A stretch of DNA of 64,000 bases from Pontederia crassipes (Eukaryota; Streptophyta; Magnoliopsida; Commelinales; Pontederiaceae): NCBI GenBank assembly GCA_030549335.1, contig CM060188.1, forward strand, positions 3,782,001 through 3,846,000, read 5' to 3'. The notes beneath the pieces are model-generated. The model was not told the origin of the DNA. It searched no databases and saw only the letters and a list, made by a program, of their open reading frames with translations. Numbering within the stretch: position 1 is the first letter of the stretch; every line of letters starts with the position of its first letter. Made by a program: the position numbers and the translations under genes. Shown here piece by piece: positions 25,251 through 42,039 of this stretch.

Positions 25251-25899
25251 ACCTCTACGACAACAATAGGCCTCCAAGAATGGTGCTGAAATCACCCAAA
25301 TAGATTGATATGTTATGGCATATGACTTGAAGCTTAATCAAGTCAAAATTGTAATCTCCACTCCAACTAGTCCTTAGATATTTTATATATCCAAATAGCA
25401 TGTGTTATATGGAATGAATATAGTTTATAGTTTACTTTTCATTAAAAAAAAATTGACCATTGAAAAATAGAGTGTTTAATGGAAGCACTCATATGACAAT
25501 ATTTCTAAGGAGGTTATCGATTAGTTGGTGCTCATAATTTACCGTAAAAAGTTGAGCACTCGAACTCAATAGAAAAAGTGATGAAGTGCATACATAATGG
25601 TATGGAAGAAGGACAGCATCCAAGTATGTTAAAAAAAAATTATAGTATAGTTGTTACTACATTGGTTAACCCAAGATCGATGATATTCCAATATATTCGT
25701 CAAGCCTAGAGGAACATGCAGAACATTTGCAGATTGCACTGCAAACATTAAGAGAAATGAGTATGCGCCAAATTATCGAAATACAAATTTTGGCAGAATG
25801 AGATAATGTTCTCCAGAAATATCGCATAGATGGAATATCAAAAGATGAATGCTATAATCAAATGGATTCAACCAATGGACGTGTTAAAGAGAAAAAAAA

Positions 25900-27390
25900 A
25901 ACTTCCTTAGACTTGCAAGATATTTTTGAACAGTCGCATTAGACTTGCAGAATATTAGCGGAGAGTCGCACCAGATTACTACACAATAGTATTGCCATGG
26001 ACGAACCTCACCAAGAAGGACAAAAAGATATAAAAAATTTGAATGGCTCAAGAAAGGCTAAAAATAGGTTTTAAGAATTGGAGAAGAAATTGACAACGAT
26101 GTCCTTCTTTTGGAAAAACCTTCAGGCCGAGGTTATGTCGCCCACAACTATGCATACAACCCCCGCATGGCATGAGTCGGGATGCTATATAGGAAGAAGA
26201 TAGTTGCCAATACATTAAGACGATTAGATACCGAATTAGCAATTGTGGTCTTCACCCCAAGAATTGGTGATACAATGTGTAGGATGAAGAGTTTGAATTC
26301 TCCACGAACCACCAAAGTTGAGGTACACTTCCGAACATTTGGGGATCCAATTATTGAAAGATTACGAGTTTGTCAAAGCAAACTCAATTGAGCATATGTT
26401 AAGCAGAAAGGTCACTTGCTCATTTGGCGGTGAGCCGACAGAATATGAGCAATGAGCAATTGTATCGTCCAAGTCAGTCTAGTGACCAACAGTGATAGTG
26501 CAAGGATAGCAACACATCTTACATGCAATCGAAATTACTATGGAAGGTCGGCAAATGAAAGTGAAGCATCAGAGGTCGCATGGTGTACTACAAGAGCTTG
26601 AAAATCCTCAATAGTATTTAAAAAAAAAAGGATAACGATGGATGTTATTAGAGGGCTTGACATGGACACAATGTGATATGAGTAATAGAGGATCGATATA
26701 TTAAAATAGCCAATGTCATACCCATTAGAGAAAGGTTAGTCCATCGAAAGCCTCATGGTCATTTTTTTTAAGGAGGTTATCCGACTACATGGAGTGTTGA
26801 TATCCATCGCGTCGGATAAGAATCTACAATGCATAGACCAATTCTGATGGAGCATCTATAGAGCAATTGGGATGTGGTTGAACTTCTATATCACCTTCCA
26901 TTCACAGACGAATGAGTAGTCTGAATGGTCAATTCAGACCTTAAAAAAAAAATATATGTTCTGGACTTGCATTAGACCGAAGTGATAGTTGGAACAATCA
27001 GCTCCCACTAGCGAAGTTAGTATGTGGCAACAGTCGCCACTCTGACATAGGCATGCCACTTCATAGTCATGTATGGAAGGCATTATTGCTCACCTATCAG
27101 CTGGAGCGAGGTTGATGGACAATTCATCGATGACAATTCTTGTCATGAGAATACTGACGCACATTCAAAAGGATGTTGACAAAATTTGCTTCATCAAGAA
27201 ATGTTGAAGGTAGTCCACATGAGACCAAAAATAGTAGGCTAACATAGTGAGATTAGTAACATACGTAGGACACATCATGAAGATGAAGATGACATTTTAA
27301 AATGGAAAGTTGAAATCAGAAAAGATCTTTCAAATTTGTTAGGTAGATGATGTAGTTTCGTTTACGCAAATTCGAGGACGAATTTATTTT
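25900..27390 (+). pseudogene. gypsy pol remnant (RT/RNase H, integrase)
   Basis: After a stretch with no clear protease or RT core, fragments match the RT-RNase H junction (WTNLTKKDKK), the end of RNase H (LKDYEFVKANSIEHMLSRK, about 26355-26415) and integrase (IYRAIGMWLNFYITFHSQTN, about 26850-26910; then LPLAKLVCG, IGMPLHSH near 27000-27070). The YXDD-containing RT core is missing or unrecognisable. Pol is shortened as well as mutated. Confidence 0.82.
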
Positions 27391-27404
27391 TAAGGAGGTT
27401 ATGA
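27390..27404 (+). other. gypsy polypurine tract (likely)
   Basis: TTAAGGAGGTTATGA directly before the right LTR. A similar AAGGAGGTTAT word also occurs near 25511 and 26772 in the interior. Confidence 0.6.
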
Positions 27405-30056
27405 TGTAACGACCCCAATTTTTGAGAATTAGAAAAATAATATTTTATTATTTATTTTGAGAAAATGACCATTAATATTATTATAATAAACAATTCCGAA
27501 AATAAAGGAAAATAGGGGAGGAGTTTAATTAAGGATAAAAATGTATTATGGGATATTTATTTAAATTCGGAATTATTTAATTACTAAAACAAATCAAAAT
27601 TGTTAAAAGAGATTAATTAAAAGATTAAATTTGATTAGGATTGTAAGTTATAGATGAATTGGAGATAAAGATTTAAGAGCCCTATAAATAAACATTGAAG
27701 GTTAGCCGTCAAAGGAATTTCATTTTCTTTGGTTCTTGGTGTCCGACGGCAAAGGCATGACAAGGCATGATTCAACGTCGAACGGCTACGAGGTACGTAG
27801 GGGGGATCCGTAGGTTCTTTGATTATTATTTTTTTTGGATTATTATTGCTACATGATAGTTTTAAAAAAAAAAAGTTAATGGCCGAAGTAAAGAACGAAT
27901 TGTTAGAAAAAAAAAGGTTTGGCGCAGAAGGAGAAAGAAAAAAAAAAAGAAAAAGTGATAAAAAAAAGAGAATTGAAAGAGAGGCCGTGACATAAGCAAA
28001 TAAAAAAAAAAGGCGTAAAGAGGAGAGAGGAGGAAGTATAGAGAGAGGGGGAAATTGTGGCCAAGAGAGAGGAAGTAATAGAAGGTAGAGAGGAAAACAA
28101 AATAATACGTGGATGAAGTAAAGAGGAGAGAGGAGGAAGTATAGAGAGAGGGGGAAATCGTGGCCAAGAGAGAGGAAGTAACAGAAGGTAGAGAGGAAAA
28201 CAAAGTAATACGTGGATGAAGCGAATTGGAGAGAGAAGGAAGAAAAAAAAAAAGGTGAAGGCACTTCGTGAATAGGAGAGAGGAAAGTAAATAAGAGGAA
28301 TTGGGTTTGCTAGTCGAGAAAAAAAAATAGAAAACCAGGAGAGAGAAGGGAATTGAGAAAAGGAAATGAGAAAAAAAAAGGAGCAATTGGAAATGAGAAA
28401 AAAAAAGGGCCTACGTGAGATTGATAAGAAAAAAAAAAAAGAAAAAGGCTTTCGTTAACTTTTACGCAGAAAGAGAAAAATGAATTTTTTTTAAAAGAAA
28501 TTCATTTCTAGAATCTCTGGTCCAGCAAGGAAGAAATAAATAAATAGATAAATATAGAGAAGAAGTCGAGAGTTAAGTATTTATTTTATTTAGATTAGTA
28601 ATTTTAATTATGAGTTTTATAATATTTATCTTCCTATTCATATTGTGATATATTGATTATATTATTGAATCGGTCTTCGTTAGTATATTCTGATTATCTA
28701 TTATTATTATTTAAATATGATATATTGATTGTATTCTTATTGATTGATCCTGATTAAATTATCACTATACTTGATTATATTATTATCATACCTGATAATA
28801 GTATTATCTTATCAAATCATATTGTCATCATATATGATCCTATTTTATTATCATATCCGATCTTATCATTGATTATGATATCGATCCGGTAGTCTTTCGG
28901 ATTGGGTCTTGTTTCACCTAAATTAAATTGCTAAAAGATAGACATCTTAGGTAAATAAGATAAAAGTCGAAAGCTACTGGGCTCATGTCTACTGATTGCC
29001 ACTAAGCCGGGACCAATTGAATTGAATTGAATTGAATGGGGCAGATAGTGTAAAAACTATGGCTGTCCTGTGTATGGTCACTCGTCCCCCACCATACACG
29101 AACCCATTGAATCGTATTGGGCTTGCCGTGGCACTGATCCCCCACTGGCCTGCATGAAAGTGGCATGGTGTCCCTTAATTGACTGAGCGCTCCTCATTGA
29201 ATTGGATAACTCCGAACATTATAAATTGAATTGAATTGAATTAAAATTGAATCGAATTGAATTGGATTGAAATCGAATTGAATTGAATAGATCATGGTCA
29301 TTTGGATACTGGCGTTGATTGGCATTGCCTCCGCCCATTGAATCGAATTGAATTGTAATTGACCAATGGCCATTGATATTGAATTGAAAATTATTAAATT
29401 GAATAGTGTCATAGTGATCAGACATTTAATTGCTAAATCAATATTGATCGATCATCTGATCTTTTTCTGATCCTTCCTATTGATTTATGACTTTATTGTC
29501 CTATTATTATATTGAATCATCGATCCAATTGATTAAGCAATTATTAATTGCTATCTCTATTGATTGGTCTTTTGACCATAACTTGATATAGTTGCTCATA
29601 TTGATAAATCGTTATATTGTAAATTGATTATTGTATTGATTGCTCAATTGACTCATCATTGATTATATCTTATTTTCGATTGAGCATATTGATTATTTAG
29701 TAGACCCTATGTACTGAGTATTTTTATACTCATGGATATTTCCCTGTACCTGGATCCGTGCAGGTGAGAGTACTTTGATAGAGGATGATCCTGCAGGTGG
29801 CTATGCTCAGTGATAGACAGATGTTGCACATATTCTAGATTGAGTTGTCTAGTTTTTATTATTTCCGCATTTATTAGAATTGTGAACTTATTAATATTTT
29901 AATTATTTTGAATATAATGGATTATTAGCTGTTATTATTGAAAAAGTCTTCCGCATTTATTGTTTATATTCCGCAAAAATGTTTTATAGAAAATTGAGTA
30001 GCGCCTTTGGGACGACTCTGAGCACGTGAAAGTCACGTGGGTCTCGGGGCGTTACA
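27405..30056 (+). repeat. gypsy 3' LTR (2652 bp)
   Basis: Near-identical partner of 21367-24017 with the same TATA box (27682-27690) and 103-bp duplication (28015-28220). Followed by target duplication ACCAC. Confidence 0.97.
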
Positions 30057-30778
30057 ACCACACATTTTAGATTATTATTATATTTTACGTGAGTTTTTTC
30101 TGACACCGCAAGTGATAATTACTCATATTAATTTAGTGTGTTTTTTTTTCTTTTTCACTTTTGAGATTGATTATTTTGTAATTGTTGCAATTGCAGCTTT
30201 TTTTCTTCCTTTGACCGTAAATATTGTTCTGTGTTGCACCCATGTAGCATTTTTGCCAATGTATACATAATAAATGGCGTTGCAGCATTGGAAAACCAAC
30301 ATGTTTTCAGAAAAATAATAACAAAAAAACAAAAGAAGAAATAGAGATAAATAAATTTTAGAGTTAAATAAATATTAATGATAAAGAAAAAATATTACAC
30401 ATAATCAGAAATAATAAAAAAAGAAATATGACGTACACAAGAAAACATTATAAATGAAAAACCAAAATAATAATATGAAACTAAATAATGATAACATATA
30501 AATTATGAATTATTCAGACTTATTAACAATGTTCAAATATTATGAAACATATTGAAATAATCAAGTAGAAAATGGTAATTTATAATTTACACACAAAATA
30601 TAAATCATAAAATAAAAAGGTTAAAAAAATAATAAAGTAAAGATGAAATCGAACTCAAAATAAGTAAAATGAAAAGATACTAAATTAAAATGCAACTTAT
30701 GATATCGATGTAGAATACAAAAATTAAAAATAAAAATATTAAATAAAAACATTGGCTTAAAATTTAATGTGGTTCCTT

Positions 30779-31000
30779 TTCGCTTAAGCAATATCTCGAA
30801 TTTAAATTCTAGTAAATAAAATTTTTATTGGGAGTCTTACCTATCATTATCAGATATGCGACGCGGGACGATCATACCGAATTAGTTGGGTTCAATGATG
30901 GATCGGCCTTCAACTTGTGAATAATGCGTATAATCATTAGTGCCGCGTGAGTCGAATCGTCGACATTGCTTTTCAGATATCGGAACTGACTCCAAAAAAA
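30779..31000 (+). mobile_element. SINE (copy B)
   Basis: Same family as 45645-45838. Shared parts include CGCTTAAGCAATATCTCG at the head, GAATTAGTTGGGTTCAATGA, GGATCGGCCTTCAACTTGTG, GAATCGTCGACATTGC and an A-rich tail. The internal promoter B box has decayed. Target duplication not clear. Confidence 0.75.
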
Positions 31001-32259
31001 ATAATGTCATTATACCTAATCATTCCTAATAGTTAAAGTTGAAACTACCTAATCATTTACAGTACATTTTAATAAAAGTATAGTGTAACTATTAGAAACC
31101 TTTTTGTACATGATATCTGTCTGCATATGACGTATCATAACAAACACTAGTGTTATTGTTATTGTTATTGAATAAGTAATAAAATACACAAAGGTTCTAA
31201 AGTATTTTATGTAACTTCAACTAATCACAAATAATAATAGAAACAAATCAATTATTGAAGTTTTAAGTATTTTTTTATAACTTTACTTTGAATCTCCCAG
31301 GAATATTTTTATTCAAGGATAGTTTTGGTTCAACGGGTTTAGAATTTATTATAGTTTTGAATCTCTAGGTATAATTTCAACATCCAGCTTTGAAAATGAT
31401 TGTGACAACCTAAAAAGTATTTATAAAAAGGTCTACAGAATAAAATTATTTTATAAGCCATTAATTATTGGGTCCATAATTCACGTCAAGGCTAGGGTTA
31501 GATCGATTCAGCTTAACGGAATGAAGTGGACTTAATCAAAATTTGGATTTTGGATTAAGAAAGAAGAAAGAGGTCACAACTTAGAGAGGGGCAAATGTAT
31601 TAACACTAATAAAACATTGTCTCATTTACATGCAAGGAGCGAATCCCCAAGCAGAATCACACGAGGGACAATTAATTGATGAATAATTTAATTTAATGAG
31701 ATTAAGATGATAATGACATGTTATACCAGGGCCTATTATTAATGGATGGTTCAACAATATTAAGATAATAATGACCTAACAATATGGGAAACATAGCCCA
31801 ATCCATGATTCAAAGTAAACCCAAAAAAATATGAAAATAGGACACAAGTCTCACATCAATCATAAATCCATAACTACATGCGTAACGTCCACGCACGTCC
31901 ACAAAACAAAGGGGTAAACAAAAAAATGGGTCAAACAAGTCGGATTCAAGTTAAAAATTTTCAACTCAAGACAATTCGACCATCATTTATTTTTTTATTT
32001 AATTTTCATCTTTTTTATAAAAATAAAAGATGTTAAAATGAAATGTTTTAAATGTCTAAAGTAATATTTAAATATTTAATAAATTATTTATGCTTTAAAA
32101 TAAATAGAGTAAGAACAATAATGAATAACCTAATAATCTAACTAAGTTGGGTCGAATTAAATCAAATTTAACCTTTAAAAAAATGATCTAACCAACTTAT
32201 AATCAAATTACCAGGGGCGTTCGGACTCGCAAACTCAATGACCCAACCTTAGAAATTAT

Positions 32260-32633
32260 TAGGAGTGTTCATCAAGTCAGGTGGACCCGCAAATCCGATG
32301 GCTCAATCTTGACTCGACCTTGGGTCGGGTCAAAATTTTTCGACCTAAGTTGATCCGTACCCGATCCGAAGACTCAATTTTTTTTTAATTTTTAACTTAT
32401 ATTATGTATAAAAAATATTAAAATAAAAATATTTTAAATATGTAAAATAATGTTTAAATGTTGAATAAGTTATTTTATGCTTTTAAATAATATTAAATAA
32501 TAAAAAAAGTAAAAAAAAATAGTAATCCGACCATCCGATCCGATCCAACTTAATACGAATCGGGTCGGATTGGATCGCTCTCAAAATGAGCTGACCCGAC
32601 TCAATTAAAATCGAACAAGTAAGTGCACTCTTA
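32260..32633. mobile_element. hAT-like MITE
   Basis: 374 bp with inverted ends TAGGAGTGTTCATCAAG and (read inward from the right) TAAGAGTGCACTTACTTG, flanked by imperfect 8-bp duplications GAAATTAT and CAAATTAC. GACCCGACTC/GATCCGATCC subterminal blocks surround an AT core. Eight-bp duplications and TA-G-starting ends fit hAT. Confidence 0.65.
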
Positions 32634-33158
32634 CAAATTACACTCGCTTGAATGCCTCCACGCCCTCCTCCTTTCCCCATGAGACTGCCGCCTCACAACT
32701 CACAACACCATCCCTCCCTTCTTAGTTCCTCACAATCTCACACCGCAAAAAGGAAGTGGCTAATCGTTAATAATATTTTCAATCTTATATGAATTAAAAA
32801 TTCGTCTCAACTTTAAGACATTTCTAATTTTAAAAAATTAATACATAATCAATTTATAATTCTTATCACTAATAAAGGAGGTGCTTATATAAACTTTTTA
32901 GAGATTCATCTAATAAAATTTTATGGCGCTTTAAAATTCTCCTACATTCATTCGATACGTAATATCTTTCATACAGAAACCATAACAAACATCAATTTAA
33001 AGGAGACACCAAAGATATTAATTAACTTTTAATAGTGTGTGTAAAATAGTTTGACACATATTTTTCTATATATTGACTAGAATGATATATAAAAACCAAT
33101 TGCATTCGACAGTAGTGCAATCTCCACATCGAACAGGAGGATAACACCGACGAGAGTT

Positions 33159-33364
33159 GGGTGAAGCAAAAAATGACTTTTATGAATGTAAAAAAAATTT
33201 GTTGGAGTCTTATATGTCACATATGCAATAAGGGATGATCTAACTTAATTAATTAAACTTAATAATGAATTGTTCTTTAACTTATGAATAATACATTTTT
33301 TAACGTCACGCGAATTAAACAGTGCATGCTACCTGGCAAACATTTGGAGTTGACTTTAAAAAAA
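33159..33364 (+). mobile_element. SINE relic (copy C)
   Basis: Worn copy of the same SINE. Landmarks in order are TTTGTTGGAGTCTTATATG, GCAATAAGGGATGATC, TTAACTTATGAATAATAC, GTCACGCGAATTAAACAGTG and GGAGTTGACTTTAAAAAAA. Confidence 0.6.
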
Positions 33365-34580
33365 GAGGAACAGGAGGATAACAAATAACTCTTGCTCGCT
33401 CGATCACCGGTACAAATTTTATGACCTACATCACAAGATCGAAAAGACGTTAATTATGATACGAAAGATTGAGATCTTGAGCGAAGAAAACACACAGCTA
33501 GGAAGTGCCACTGCCAAGAAATCGGAGCTGCCAAGGATCATAAAGATGGTGGAAATTAATTAGAGAGATGAGTTGGGGAACAGTTCATATAGCAGGACTT
33601 GAGTTGGAACAAATTAAACTAATGAACAATTTAATATAGTGCAGCCATGAAGCTAATTCTTTCGAAAATTAATTTTTTAATATTATATATTAATATCTTA
33701 ATGTTAAGATTAAAATTTAATATGATTCTTTTAAATATTTTTATTATTTATTAAAGTATCAAACAATTTGTCATAATAAAAGTTAAGAGAGATTATGAGT
33801 TTAAGTCCTCTTATATTGATATATTTCCTCCCTTCAACTTAGTTTAGGGTAACATCACTCATATACCAGAAGTGAAAAAATTTAATAAACTTGTCATTAT
33901 AAAATAATAACAAGACTAAAAATTTATTTCACTCTCTTGTACAAAAAAATTACAACAACGACAACGAGAGTAATAGCAATAATTAATTGTAATAACAAAA
34001 ATTAGTCAGTGTGAAATATTGCCACCAAAATTAAAAAAAAAGATGAAAAACGAATAAGGTCGGTTTAATTTGCTTCCGCAGTCTCTCATTTGACAAATAT
34101 GAAAACTCCTAATGAAATTTATATTGTTTGGTGTAAGTTTGAATTGCAACTAAAACGAGCAAAATAAATTCACTATCCTATTTTCGAATATCACCAGTAA
34201 TATATTTTCATGAATATAAACAAATTTATGATATTCTACAATTCTATTATATCTTTTCTTTGGGCATAAATTACACTTTACTTTGCTTAAGAAGAAAAAA
34301 GGTTTTAATTGAAGAGTTCAGAAGTGTCTGGGAGAAAGATGATGTATAATTCTAATGACTCGAAATTAAGTACCAATATATTGTAGTACACTTATTCAGG
34401 TCCCCCAAGAAAGATGAACTTCATAAAGGAGAACAAAGCTCATTCACTTTTTCTTCAATGAGAACTGCTTAATGTTTATCTTTAGTTTTCTTTCACTTTT
34501 CAATGTAACAATGTAACCTTTTCTTGTGTTATCGATCACTAATTTGAAAACCAAATACAGCTGAGATCATTCACCACCTA

Positions 34581-39466
<4,886 letters not shown>

Positions 39467-40390
39467 TGCTACCTTGTACTCTTGTGAGTATGATTATTGA
39501 TTTTTGTTCCTTTTGATGTGAAATATATGGAGGGGGTGCAAAGGAGCCGTCGACGGAGTCAAATGCACAGTTCATGCACCACTTCATTTCTATGTATAAC
39601 CAAAATTTGTATTAATTGATAGTATTTAATGATACTTGTCTCTTTTTTTTTCTAAAAAAAGAATGATAATATTTTTTAACTAACAAAAAAATATTTAATT
39701 AATGTTATTGTCGCAATATTTATTGAAAATCAATTAAATCTTAAATTCGATTTATTGAAGCATTAATTTGATGAGAGTTTATATTTTTTCCGTAAGTTGA
39801 ACATCGAATTATAAACCTACGCCGAAAAAGTAATGATATAATTTGCAGATTCTGATGAAATGGCCAAAGCCATAAAAAAAGGTTATTTTTATAATTATCA
39901 CAAATTAAAGTCTAATGGAAAGAACAGGGAGATCAAACTCCAAAAGCACCATCTTTCTAGTTTATCTCCGATTGAATTAATTAACCATTAATTTTATATT
40001 TCTGGCAGTCAATCACAGTTAAGAACTTTTTAAGTAAGTAAGATAATTATGAGATTTTATCACATTTAATCACTGCCATTAAAATCACAATAATTGGGTT
40101 ATATCTTTTGGGTGGTTGGAAGGAAAGTTTACTTGAAAGCAAAAAGAGAGAGAGATCCCAATACTAACCATTATCTCTCTCTTTACATTAATTATTTTTT
40201 TAATTTAATTTAAATTGAATTTAATTTTATTTTTTTTATACCCACTCGAGGAACATTGGAGTAATCTGAAGCCGAGATAAAAAGTAAATAAGTATTTTTA
40301 TTTCCACATCTATTGTTTGCTAGGAGAACAACTCTCATAATAAGGTGAGGTTTTATTCCTGAAAAATGTTTATTTGTTTGGCATTAGAAT

Positions 40391-41396
40391 CAATGTTGTT
40401 AGGACAGACCGAACAACGATCTGAACAGGTGTCTATTTCAAATCAAATCGATTGACTCAAATCGGATAATAATAAAATATTATATTTAATATGGTATACT
40501 AAATTAAGTTATTATATTTTGATTATATACTTATGTCAAAATGTAGTTATACAAAAAAAATAACAATCATAAATCATAAATTTAAATTTCAAAAATTGAT
40601 GTTAAAATTATTACACACATAATAAATGAAAATCTTATTGATTTTGATTATTATACATAATTTTCCATTCTTTGATTTTTTTTTTGTATTTCATATATTT
40701 TATTTTTTACGTAGAAGCAACAAATAAGTAATTTTTTCCCTAAAAAATTATGAAAAGATTATATATTCTATAAATAAATATATAGTATAATTAGTGATTT
40801 ATTAGATTTGAAATTATTACATATTAAATTAAAGAAAATTTAAATATGTATATGTATATTATTGCATATATAATACTATACAATAATATACTAAGTATGT
40901 TATAGTTTTGTTGTATATTATATATATAACAAAAAGTTTGCACCATTCATTCCTAACTATTTTATCTAATATAATAAATATTATGTATAATATAATAAAT
41001 AAATAATGTATATTATAATATACATTTATGATATTAGAAAAATAAATAAAATTATAGCACATAAGTCAAAGTTCAGAGTTTAATAAATTAGTCAAAAGAA
41101 CAAGGTACACAAACTACAAATACAGTCTCATATTGTTAATAGTAGCAACATGATAAAGAAGGAGACAAGTGGGCCGATATAATTTTTTATGAAGAAAGTT
41201 CATCTTTAAATATTTTCAAATTTATAATAATATATCTTTTAACAAAAAAAATTTGATTGGCTCAAAAATCACGGCTCAACTCGGATTTTCTCGATTTTTT
41301 ATTGGTTCAACTATGAGTCCGATGTTGAACCAATAATAAATCGTTTGATCGACGATCGGACCGATTTGACAGGTCGGTCTAGCCCTAATAACATTG
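40391..41396. mobile_element. Non-autonomous DNA transposon with 8-bp duplication
   Basis: 1006 bp with inverted ends CAATGTTGTTAGG and, inward from the right, CAATGTTATTAGG, extended by AGACCGA. Flanked by a perfect duplication ATTAGAAT (40383-40390 and 41397-41404). The core is AT-rich with no coding capacity. An 8-bp duplication and CA-starting ends suggest hAT; a Mutator-like origin is less likely but possible. Confidence 0.85.
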
Positions 41397-41975
41397 ATTA
41401 GAATAACTCAGGAGTAAGACTAATCCTTCCTAACAGCCCATAAGGTTCAACGCACCTTACCATATGCAATATATTCCTTTTAATCATACTATTATATTCT
41501 AATCACAAGAAGATATTTTCCCTTTCGAGAATGAGGTTCATACTTTTCGTCTTTCTCTGTTTTTAATTAATTAAAAATCCAGTTATTTTTAAGCATAGGC
41601 CTAAACTAATTTACACATTTTCTATCTACATTATTCAAATTGTTTGCTTTACCCCGATATAAAATTTTCTGTTAATTAAAGTATTAAAATCCACTATTAG
41701 TCAGCCAGCTAAGTCTTCTTTTTATTTTACTTTATAATAAGAAGACAATTCTCTAATTTTTTCATGATCTCACTTTATTTTTTATTTAATAATAAAGGGA
41801 TGAATCAAGTGATTTACGAATGAAATATATTGACACTGAAATGGAATATGGATACTATAAAACTGGCATCAACATGGCACCATAGACTATTGAACTAAGA
41901 CAAGAAGGGTGATTGTGTCGGATACATATTGAAAAATTTTAACCCAAGTTAACTTGACGGACTGATGACTTGAAT

Positions 41976-41979
<4 letters not shown>

Positions 41980-42037
<58 letters not shown>
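41980..42037. repeat. (AT)n microsatellite
   Basis: About 29 uninterrupted AT units. Confidence 0.95.

Positions 42038-42039
<2 letters not shown>

Larger units (their letters stand above)
21367..30056 (+). mobile_element. Ty3/gypsy LTR retrotransposon, complete but coding-dead
   Basis: An 8.69-kb element with 2651- and 2652-bp LTRs starting TGTAACGACCCC and ending GGGGCGTTACA, perfect target duplication ACCAC (21362-21366 and 30057-30061), a tRNA-Met-type primer-binding site after the left LTR and a purine-rich tract before the right LTR. The LTRs differ by about seven substitutions plus homopolymer length changes by eye, so insertion is recent. The 3.4-kb interior contains frameshifted gag and shortened, heavily mutated RT/RNase H-integrase remnants in gypsy order. 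It must have been copied by enzymes from another element. Confidence 0.97.
30062..34580. other. AT-rich intergenic DNA with TE relics
   Basis: No gene recognised. Contains two SINE relics (30779-31000 and 33159-33364), a small hAT-like element (32260-32633) and related scraps at about 31910-32255 carrying ACCCAAC/GGGTC blocks. The right end is the 3' flank of the CYP88A gene. Confidence 0.6.
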
